Source of the DNA: Actinomycetota bacterium
GTDB lineage: Bacteria; Actinomycetota; Acidimicrobiia; Acidimicrobiales; Iamiaceae
Length of the DNA: 36,798 bases
Assembly: GCA_016185275.1 (NCBI GenBank)
Contig: JACPNX010000002.1
Span: forward strand, 160,984-197,781
Reading direction: 5' to 3'
Shown here: in pieces, positions 25,963 through 36,798 of the stretch
How the letters are laid out: each line of letters opens with the position of its first letter
Numbering within the stretch: position 1 is the stretch's first letter
Made by a program: the position numbers and the translations under genes
The notes under the pieces: model-generated
Seen by the model: only the letters and a program-made list of their open reading frames with translations
The model's database searches: none
What the model was told of the DNA's origin: nothing

Positions 25963-26031
25963 GGCTCGACGGTAGTAGCAGCCCGACCGGCCGCGCCGCT
26001 CGGCGAGACCTCGCCGCCGATCAGAGGCCGG

Positions 26032-27456
26032 TCAGAGGATGGCGGCCGGCGAGTAGGCCGCGCCAGAGGGATCGCCGGCGACGACGGCCTCGATCCGGCG
26101 CACGACCTGCTCGACCTGGCGTGGCGCGTTGCCGACGAAGGTGATCGGTTCGGCCACCACCGCCGCCAGGTCGGCTTCGGCCAGACCGAGCCGCTCGTCC
26201 GCACCCAGCCGGGCGAACAGGTCGTTGGCGTCGAGCCCCTTGTCCCGCATCTCGAGGGCCACCGCGACGGCGTGCTCCTTGATGACCTCGTGGGCCGTCT
26301 CCCGGCCGATGCCGGCGCGCACGGCCGCCATGAGCACCTTGGTGGTGGCCAGGAAGGGCAGGTAGCGGTGCAGCTCGCGATCGATGACCGCCGGGTGGGC
26401 GCCGAAGTCGTCGAGGACCGTGAGGAACGTCTCGTACTGGCCATCGAGCGCGAGGAAGGCGTCGGGAAGGGCGACGCGGCGTACGACGGAACACGACACG
26501 TCGCCTTCGTTCCACTGGTCGCCGGCCACGGCCGCCACCATGGCGAGGTGACCGCCGAGCACGTGCTGCAGACCGCAGATGCGCTCGCACGAGCGCGCAT
26601 TCATCTTGTGGGGCATGGCCGACGAGCCAACCTGTCCGGGCCGGAACCCCTCGCTGGCCAGCTCGAGCCCGGCCATGAGCCGGATGGTCGTGGCCAGGCT
26701 GGCCGGGGCCGCGCCGAGCTGGACGAGCGCGGCCACGACGTCGAGGTCGAGCGAGCGCGGGTACACCTGCCCGACGCTCGTGAGCGTGGTCGAGAAGCCG
26801 AGGTGCTCGGCGATGCGCCGCTCGAGCGCATCGACGGCGCCGGATGAGCCGAGCAGGTCGAGCATGTCCTGTTGCGTGCCGACCGGGCCTTTGATGCCCC
26901 GCAGCGGGTACCGGGCGAGGAGGTCGTCGAGCCGGCCCAGCGCCGCGAGCAGCTCCTCGGCCGCGTTGGCGAACCGCTTGCCGAGCGTCGTGGCCTGCGC
27001 GGCGACGTTGTGGGTGCGTCCCGCCATGACGAGCGTGGCGTGCTCGGCGGCGAGGCGCCCGAGCCGAGCCAGGGCTGCGACGGCCCGCTGCCGCACGAGG
27101 CGGAGGCCGTCGCGGATCTGGAGCTGCTCGACGTTCTCGGTGAGGTCCCTCGAGGTCATCCCGGCGTGGACGAGCTCGTGGCCCGCCAGCTCGTCGAGCT
27201 CCTCGATGCGGGCCTTGACGTCGTGACGGGTCACCCGCTCGCGAGCGGCGATGGATTCGAGGTCGACGTGATCGGCGACCGCCTCGTACGCCTCGACGGC
27301 GCCCTCGGGGACGGGCAGGCCGAGGTCGCGCTGCGCCTGCAGCACCGCGATCCACAGCCTCCGCTCGAGGACGACCTTGTGCTCGGCGGACCACAGCTCG
27401 ACCATGCCGGGCGACGCGTACCTGGCCGCGAGGACGTTGGGCAACGACGGCGGCAC
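26032..27456 (-). CDS. purB: Adenylosuccinate lyase
   Basis: Cleaves SAICAR to AICAR and adenylosuccinate to AMP, each releasing fumarate. The protein has 474 residues, of the fumarase/aspartase superfamily. Motifs: HAGMTSRDLTENVEQLQIRD, MAGRTHNVAAQATTLGKRFA, the signature loop VGSSAMPHKMNARSCERICG, and a C-terminal helical domain (EVIKEHAVAVALEMRDKG). GTG start at 27456. The catalytic loop Ser and His are in place. It is the first gene of the purB-purC block. Confidence 0.96.
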   Translation of the reverse strand: MPPSLPNVLAARYASPGMVELWSAEHKVVLERRLWIAVLQAQRDLGLPVPEGAVEAYEAVADHVDLESIAARERVTRHDVKARIEELDELAGHELVHAGMTSRDLTENVEQLQIRDGLRLVRQRAVAALARLGRLAAEHATLVMAGRTHNVAAQATTLGKRFANAAEELLAALGRLDDLLARYPLRGIKGPVGTQQDMLDLLGSSGAVDALERRIAEHLGFSTTLTSVGQVYPRSLDLDVVAALVQLGAAPASLATTIRLMAGLELASEGFRPGQVGSSAMPHKMNARSCERICGLQHVLGGHLAMVAAVAGDQWNEGDVSCSVVRRVALPDAFLALDGQYETFLTVLDDFGAHPAVIDRELHRYLPFLATTKVLMAAVRAGIGRETAHEVIKEHAVAVALEMRDKGLDANDLFARLGADERLGLAEADLAAVVAEPITFVGNAPRQVEQVVRRIEAVVAGDPSGAAYSPAAIL

Positions 27457-27619
27457 CCCGCCAGGCTAGGCGCCTCGCACGCGCCGACCGGTCCTCGACC
27501 ACCGACCCGGACGGCGCGGGGGAGCGGCGGAGCAGTGACTGGCGCCGACCACTCAACAACCCGCGGGCCCGGCCGATCATCACGTTGGGTGACGTATCGG
27601 GTCCGGTGAGGAGTAAGGC

Positions 27620-28012
27620 GTGGAGAACGATCTCGGCCGCTGTGCGAACCACTCGTTCGAGCGGTCCCACCGACTGTGCGGCACCTGCGGGCGCGCCTTC
27701 TGCGAGGACTGCCTGGTGTTCCCGTTCGGTCCCCGGAAGGCGCCCCTGTGCATGCAGTGCGCAGTCGTGGCGGGCGGGCTGCGCAAGGCCGCGCCGGTGA
27801 TCCCCGTGCGCACGAAGAAGGAGATCGACCGGATCAACGCCGAGATGACGGCGGCTCAGCTCGGGACGTCCTTCGGCGCGTCGTTCGGGCCGACCGACTT
27901 CACGTCGCCGGTCGCCGATCCGAGTCGCGGAGGGGCGGCCCCCGGGCTTCCCGGCCCGCCCGATGCGGATGGTCGCAAGCGCGGCTTCGGGCCGTTCCGC
28001 CGGGCGAGCTGA
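27620..28012 (+). CDS. B-box-like zinc-finger protein of unknown function
   Basis: A 130-residue protein. Residues 8-47 form a Cys/His cluster: Cys8-x2-His11, Cys20-x2-Cys23, Cys28-x2-Cys31 and Cys44-x2-Cys47, in CANHSFERSHRLCGTCGRAF and CEDCLVF, like B-box zinc fingers. The rest is low-complexity, Gly/Pro-rich, and ends in a basic tail (GRKRGFGPFRRAS). Such B-box domains in bacteria often precede membrane or unknown domains, but no membrane segment is seen here. GTG start at 27620 with GAGGAG at 27608-27613. It stands alone between purB and purE on the opposite strand. Role unknown. Confidence 0.8.
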   Translation: MENDLGRCANHSFERSHRLCGTCGRAFCEDCLVFPFGPRKAPLCMQCAVVAGGLRKAAPVIPVRTKKEIDRINAEMTAAQLGTSFGASFGPTDFTSPVADPSRGGAAPGLPGPPDADGRKRGFGPFRRAS

Positions 28013-28043
28013 CAGAGAGCCCGATACAGAGCGCGATACGCCC

Positions 28044-28499
28044 TCAGATGGCGGCGGCCCGCTCGGCGCGGTCCGCGCTCAGTGCCTCGGCCAACCCGTC
28101 GTCCTGCAGGGCGAGGATCTGCACGGCGAGCAGCGCCGCGTTGAGCGCGCCGTCGATGGCCACGGTCGCCACCGGCATTCCGCGTGGCATCTGCACGGTG
28201 GCGTAGAGCGCGTCGACCCCGTTGAGTGCGCCGCCTGAGAGCGGCACCCCGATGACCGGCAGCGTGGTGTTGGCGGCCACCGCACCGGCTAGGTGCGCGG
28301 CCATGCCCGCGCCGCAGATGAACGCCGAGTACCCCTGCTCGCGAGCCGACGACGCGAGCTCGGCAACGGCGGCCGGCGTGCGGTGCGCCGACAGCACGCG
28401 AACGTCGGCCTCCACGCCGAAGCGCTCGAGGGTGTCGACCGCCGGTTGCATCTTCTGGCGGTCGTTCGGGGAACCCATCAGCACGGCGACCTTCGCCAT
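28044..28499 (-). CDS. purE: N5-carboxyaminoimidazole ribonucleotide mutase
   Basis: Converts N5-CAIR to CAIR in purine synthesis. The protein has 151 residues. The motifs are of the bacterial mutase class: [12 protein letters not shown], His39 in [36 protein letters not shown] and [14 protein letters not shown]. That class needs PurK to make N5-CAIR; no purK is in the window. The ATG at 28499 has GAGGAGG seven bases upstream, which decides the start over a longer frame. Confidence 0.96.
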   Translation of the reverse strand: MAKVAVLMGSPNDRQKMQPAVDTLERFGVEADVRVLSAHRTPAAVAELASSAREQGYSAFICGAGMAAHLAGAVAANTTLPVIGVPLSGGALNGVDALYATVQMPRGMPVATVAIDGALNAALLAVQILALQDDGLAEALSADRAERAAAI

Positions 28500-28552
28500 C
28501 TGCACCTCCTCGGATCGAGGCCCGAAACCTACGCGACCGCGCACGCCTGGCC

Positions 28553-28585
28553 GGCGTCCGGCGTCCGGCGTCCGGCGTCCGGCGT
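28553..28585. repeat. 7-bp tandem repeat GGCGTCC
   Basis: Nearly five consecutive copies of GGCGTCC between purD and purE, about 50 bp upstream of the purE start. Likely slippage. The rest of the 200-bp gap shows nothing recognisable. Confidence 0.75.
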
Positions 28586-28701
28586 GGTCGTAGGCGAAGG
28601 CGAAGGCGAGATTCCGGAACAAGGCGGTGACCTCGGACCGACTGATCGCCGGATGATCCGAGGACAGGGCTGACGGAGCGGACCGCGACCGCAGGCCCGC
28701 C

Positions 28702-29919
28702 TCAGAGCATCCCGGCGGCGATGTCGGTGCGGTGGTGCATTCCGGGCCAACGGACGCGCTCCACGGCGGCGTAGGCCGCCGCCCGGGCGTCGGCCAGCGT
28801 CGGTCCGCGGCCGGTCACCGCCAGCACGCGGCCGCCGGCGGTGACGAGGCGGCCGCCGTCGCCCTCGCCCACACCGGCACAGAACACGTCGACACCCGGC
28901 AGGCCGCGAGCCTCGTCGAGCCCCTCGATGGCGTCACCGACCCGGGGCGACAGCGGGTAGCCCTCCGATGCGCAGACCACGGTGACGCACGCGTCGGGCG
29001 AGAAGACGGGGCGGCTCGCCAGCTCGCCGACGGCGGCCTCGGCCAGCATGGCGGCGAGGTCGCCCTCCACCCGGGGCAGCACCACCTGCGCCTCCGGGTC
29101 GCCGAAGCGGACGTTGTGCTCGAGCACCTTGGGGCCACCGTCGGTCAGGACGAGGCCGCAGTAGAGGAACCCGCGGTAGTCGATGCCGCGGGCCCCCAGC
29201 GCGGCCAGGGTGGGCCGCACCGACTCGTCCATGACCCGCTCGACCAGCGCGTCGTCGACGCCTGGGACCGGCGAGAAGGCTCCCATGCCGCCGGTGTTGG
29301 GACCCGTGTCGCCGTCGCCGACCCGCTTGTGGTCACGGGCGCAGCCGATGGCCTCGGCCCGCTCACCGTCGCACAGGGCGAACACCGACAGCTCAGGTCC
29401 GGCCAGGAACTCCTCGACCACCACGGTGCGCCCCGCGTCGCCGAACGCCTCGCCGGCCAGCTTGGCCCGCACGTCGTCCTCGGCGTCGATCAGCGACGTG
29501 GTCACCAGCACGCCCTTGCCGGCGGCCAGCCCGTCGGTCTTCACCACCCACGGGCCGGGCAGCGAACGCAGCATCGCCAGCGCGGGCTCGACTTCGGAGA
29601 AGGAGCCGTAGCGAGCCGTGGGGACTCCGGCCTCGACCAGCACCTCCTTCAGGAACGCCTTCGATCCCTCCAGGCGAGCACCGTCCGCACCGGGACCGAG
29701 GACGAGCCGGCCGGCGGCGCGCAGGCGGTCGGCCAGGCCGTCGACGAGCCGGTCCTCGGGTCCGACGACGAACAGGTCCGCCTCGACCTCCTCGGCCGGC
29801 GTGCCCACCGAACCCGGGATGCCGGGGTTCCCGGGCGAGACCACGACCTCGGCCGTCCTGCCCAGAACCGACGCCAGCGCGTGCTCGCGGCCGCCCGAAC
29901 CGACCACGCAGACCCGCAC
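28702..29919 (-). CDS. purD: Phosphoribosylamine-glycine ligase (GAR synthetase)
   Basis: ATP-dependent joining of phosphoribosylamine and glycine. The protein has 405 residues, of the ATP-grasp fold. Motifs: [104 protein letters not shown]. The GTG start at 29919 lies two bases after the purA stop, so purA-purD are coupled. Confidence 0.96.
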   Translation of the reverse strand: MRVCVVGSGGREHALASVLGRTAEVVVSPGNPGIPGSVGTPAEEVEADLFVVGPEDRLVDGLADRLRAAGRLVLGPGADGARLEGSKAFLKEVLVEAGVPTARYGSFSEVEPALAMLRSLPGPWVVKTDGLAAGKGVLVTTSLIDAEDDVRAKLAGEAFGDAGRTVVVEEFLAGPELSVFALCDGERAEAIGCARDHKRVGDGDTGPNTGGMGAFSPVPGVDDALVERVMDESVRPTLAALGARGIDYRGFLYCGLVLTDGGPKVLEHNVRFGDPEAQVVLPRVEGDLAAMLAEAAVGELASRPVFSPDACVTVVCASEGYPLSPRVGDAIEGLDEARGLPGVDVFCAGVGEGDGGRLVTAGGRVLAVTGRGPTLADARAAAYAAVERVRWPGMHHRTDIAAGML

Positions 29920-29921
29920 CC

Positions 29922-33895
<3,974 letters not shown>

Positions 33896-33925
33896 GCGGG
33901 CCAGGATACCGGCACGCCGCGCAAA

Positions 33926-33946
33926 GTTGATATGTCGACCATCAAG
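33926..33946. promoter_or_regulatory. HAIR-like inverted repeat upstream of clpB (HspR operator candidate)
   Basis: On the minus strand the sequence reads CTTGATG, seven bases, TATCAAC, 31 bp upstream of the clpB start. The HspR operator (HAIR) of actinobacteria is CTTGAGT, seven bases, ACTCAAG, and often lies before dnaK and clpB. Spacing matches exactly; several arm positions differ. This is also the only AT-rich patch nearby. Confidence 0.45.
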
Positions 33947-34022
33947 TTTTCTGCGCTGACCCAGCTCGCCGGCAGCCCTGCAACACGTTGCGCCCGCCCG
34001 CCGGCAGGGCGACCGGTGGAAC

Positions 34023-36230
34023 TCAGGACCGCCAGGCCTCGTACTCGGCCGGCGTGAGCAGGCGCGCCTCGATCACGTTCTGGTCCCAGGCCAGGGGCGA
34101 GCCCTCGCGAAGGCTCTCGGCGAGCTGGCGGACGAGGTCGGGGGGCAAGCGGGGGCTCTCCAGCGCTCCGGCGGCGAGGCCGCGCGCTACGACCGTTTGG
34201 CGCAGCTCGAGGGCGGGCCGGCGGCCGAGGTCCGAGATGCGCAGCTCGGTGCCGTAGCGCTCGAACGGCGGCATCCCGATGCGGCGGAGGCGGGCCTCGA
34301 CGTCACGCCGCAGCACGATGCGCTGGCCCCGCACGAGCGGCTCGAGCAGCGTGGCGAGGGCGTCGAAGCGGGGGTTCAGCTGTGCTCGACCGACGATCGT
34401 GCCGGGCGCGGGGCCGAGCGTCCCCAGCGCAGAGCGGACGACGACGACGCCGCGCACGGTCCCCCGCCGGTAGCGCCGCCGCTCGCCGTAGGAGGGCGCC
34501 ACGGCCGCGGGGACCTCGACCGACCAGCCGCGCTGTTCGAGATCGAGGGCGAGCGCGGGCGCGACCGACAGGGTGGCGAGCGGGCCGTCGGCCACGACGA
34601 GGTACCGACCCCGCCCCGGGAGACGGGCGCGCACCTCGGTGGCGATGTCACCTTCGATGCCGAACAGGTCCTTGTCGCGCCGCTCGTCGTCGCGGCTGCG
34701 CGAGGAGAACGCCCCCACGGTGCCGGCCAGCAACGCGAGGGCGACGAGAGCCGGGGCCGACCTGCGAACCACGACGGGGAGGTCTCGCCGCGCCAGCCGT
34801 CCGGCCAGCGACAGCCCGGCCCACGCCAGCGTGAGCCAGGCCACGATGGCCGCCGTCCACATCCACCGGAACAGGTTGACGCGGTCGGCCTCGATGCCCT
34901 CGAGCAGGTTGGCGCCGTTCCAGAGACCGGCGGCCGTCACCGCCAACCCGATGGCGGCGAGGGACGCGAGCTCGGGGCGCCGCCGGCGGGCGACGACCGC
35001 CACGACAGCCAGGAGGGCCAGCACGGCGACGCCCGCGACCGCGCCGGCCGCCGGCACCTCGACGTTGAGCTGGCCCCCGGTCACGTCCGCGCGCCAGAAC
35101 AGGCTGGGACTCCCCACGGCCCTGAGCGCCTGGTCGAGGCCCCGTCCCCACCCGAGGATGGGGCGGTCCGAGCGACGGCTGAAGCGGATGATCTGCGTGA
35201 GGTTGCCCGGGTCGCCGGTCGCCTGCTGGATCGCCACCGGCGCCCAGAGGAGGGCGACGAGCACGCCGGTCCAGGCCAGCCAGCGCAGGTCGTGGCGGCG
35301 CCGGTCGCCCGCCGCCACCCGGGCGTGCCGGTCGGGCGGGACGCGGCGCCCCGCGTCCGGGTGCACGGCCCGCCATCGCCGCACGAGCACGGCGGACAGC
35401 CCGGCCAGGCCGACCACGGTCACGACGGCGGTCGGGAGCACGATCCCGAGATGCTGTTGTGCGGTGAAGCTGGCCCAGAACGCGGCGAGGGGCGCCAGGC
35501 GCACGTCGCCGCGCAGCAGCGCCCAGGCGCACGATGCGACCGCCAGGAACGCGAAGCCGCCGAGGTTCGACGAGATCGGGTCGCTCAACACGGCCGTGCC
35601 CTGAGCCCACGTGGCGGCGGCGATGAGCGCCGCGGCACCGAGGGCGACCCCCGGGCCGGCGCGACGCAGCGCCGCCCAGGCCGCGGTCAACACCGCCAGC
35701 GCGTTCACGAGGGCGGCTCCGAACGCCTGCGCCACGGCTGGCCCGGCCACCCGCTGCGGCAGCGCGAAGAGCCAGAACGCGATGGGCCCCGGGTGGTTCG
35801 TGCGCACGGGCGAGTACAGGTCGGACGTCGACGGTTGCCCGACGAGCGGCGGCCGCCGGCTCAGCACGTCGTGGGTCCTGAGGGCGATGAGGGCTTCGTC
35901 TCCCGAGGGCCGGTAGCCGTCGCGCAGAGCCCGGGTGGCACTCCACCCGAAGGGCAGGACCAGCAACGCCGCCAGCACGAGGGCCACCACGCGACCCCGG
36001 CGGTCGAGGTCCCCGAAGCGCCAGGGCGGCTCGGCGCTCGGCACGCCGCGATGCGCCGGGCCGGCCGTCGTGGCGCCCTCCCCCGCGATCGCCTGCTCGC
36101 CGGAGACGTCGCCTTCGGCCGATGCGACCCCGGAGCCACCGCCCGACCCGGCGGCGCCCGCCGGCCCTCCGCGCGCGTCGCGCGCCGTGGCGGCGGCCCG
36201 GGGTGGTGCGGGGTCCCCCGTCTCGGGCAC
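34023..36230 (-). CDS. Polytopic membrane glycosyltransferase-like protein (GT-C fold)
   Basis: A 735-residue protein. Residues 1-75 are low-complexity (Ala/Gly/Pro-rich, probably disordered), followed by roughly ten or more hydrophobic helices (first at about 80-97) and a C-terminal soluble region after about residue 510. The first extracytoplasmic loop has [15 protein letters not shown] (Asp111, Glu112) and [19 protein letters not shown], the acidic motif and layout of dolichol/polyprenyl-phosphate-dependent GT-C enzymes (GT39/RgtA-like). Such proteins use lipid-linked sugars outside the membrane for cell-envelope glycans. Substrate unknown. The first start, GTG at 36230, is uncertain because the N-terminal tail is uninformative. 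It lies alone between clpB and glnB. Confidence 0.75.
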   Translation of the reverse strand: MPETGDPAPPRAAATARDARGGPAGAAGSGGGSGVASAEGDVSGEQAIAGEGATTAGPAHRGVPSAEPPWRFGDLDRRGRVVALVLAALLVLPFGWSATRALRDGYRPSGDEALIALRTHDVLSRRPPLVGQPSTSDLYSPVRTNHPGPIAFWLFALPQRVAGPAVAQAFGAALVNALAVLTAAWAALRRAGPGVALGAAALIAAATWAQGTAVLSDPISSNLGGFAFLAVASCAWALLRGDVRLAPLAAFWASFTAQQHLGIVLPTAVVTVVGLAGLSAVLVRRWRAVHPDAGRRVPPDRHARVAAGDRRRHDLRWLAWTGVLVALLWAPVAIQQATGDPGNLTQIIRFSRRSDRPILGWGRGLDQALRAVGSPSLFWRADVTGGQLNVEVPAAGAVAGVAVLALLAVVAVVARRRRPELASLAAIGLAVTAAGLWNGANLLEGIEADRVNLFRWMWTAAIVAWLTLAWAGLSLAGRLARRDLPVVVRRSAPALVALALLAGTVGAFSSRSRDDERRDKDLFGIEGDIATEVRARLPGRGRYLVVADGPLATLSVAPALALDLEQRGWSVEVPAAVAPSYGERRRYRRGTVRGVVVVRSALGTLGPAPGTIVGRAQLNPRFDALATLLEPLVRGQRIVLRRDVEARLRRIGMPPFERYGTELRISDLGRRPALELRQTVVARGLAAGALESPRLPPDLVRQLAESLREGSPLAWDQNVIEARLLTPAEYEAWRS

Positions 36231-36406
36231 GGCGCGAACCCTACGCGGCCGGCGGCAGGCGCCCGTTCAGCCGGCCCACCACCGCGTCGACGGCCGACTC
36301 GTCGGAGCCGGCGGGAACCGGGGCGGCCGCCAGGTACCGGGCGGCGCACGGCAGGTGCCAGAGCCCCGCGAGAGCCGGTCAGCCAGAGCCGGCCGGGCCC
36401 GCCGGG

Positions 36407-36796
<390 letters not shown>

Positions 36797-36798
36797 GG

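Noticed and set aside
36241..36385. Possible gene tail on the minus strand between glnB and the glycosyltransferase gene
   Set aside because: A frame of about 47 codons (ending LNGRLPPAA) is open but has no start, and such lengths are expected by chance at this GC content. I see no recognisable motif.

Overview
The window is a very GC-rich (roughly 70%+), densely packed bacterial chromosome segment. Many genes start with GTG, several overlap by GTGA, and there is a BldC-type regulator plus small zinc-finger and coiled-coil proteins of actinobacterial style. This fits Actinomycetota, and the gene set and order suggest Acidimicrobiia; that lineage call is inference. No rRNA, tRNA, CRISPR array, integrase or transposase was recognised.

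Layout. (1) 1-7736: a HAD-family hydrolase with an in-frame TAG at its conserved motif III, coupled to an ACT-domain malic enzyme; a bldC-like regulator; divergently, a Leu/Val-type amino acid dehydrogenase and a single-chain E1 alpha-beta 2-oxoacid dehydrogenase, a plausible start of branched-chain amino acid breakdown but without an E2 here; an FHA/helix-turn-helix protein; a hendecad-repeat membrane coiled-coil protein; pyrE. (2) 8135-16762: a tightly coupled operon YHS-nuoA-nuoBD-nuoH-nuoJ-nuoK-nuoL-nuoM-nuoN, closed by a hairpin. It carries a whole complex I membrane arm, but the only hydrophilic subunit is a NuoB-NuoD fusion that has lost all four iron-sulfur ligands and the quinone-site histidines. 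NuoJ ends in a Met/His-rich MDH tail like those of copper-handling proteins, and the first gene is a YHS metal-binding domain. This is the most unusual system in the window. (3) 16884-18016: an orphan ParA ATPase and a zinc-ribbon protein.

(4) 18049-31262: a purine biosynthesis region on the minus strand, read in the order purA-purD-purE, purB-purC-(2-phosphosulfolactate phosphatase remnant)-purS-purQ, purL, purF-purM. Two small plus-strand genes (a B-box-like zinc finger and a Lys-rich conserved protein) sit between the blocks. PurL, PurQ and PurS form the three-subunit FGAM synthase. purH, purN and purK are not in the window. A perfect 67-bp direct repeat lies between purL and purF. (5) 31446-36748: clpB broken by an apparent 31-bp deletion and preceded by a HAIR-like (HspR) operator candidate; a large polytopic glycosyltransferase-like protein; and a PII nitrogen regulator.

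Two genes that should be intact (the HAD hydrolase and clpB) are interrupted. Whether this is biology or assembly error cannot be decided from the sequence alone. Function assignments rest on motifs read by eye, and statements about family alignments were made from memory of the families, not from a search.
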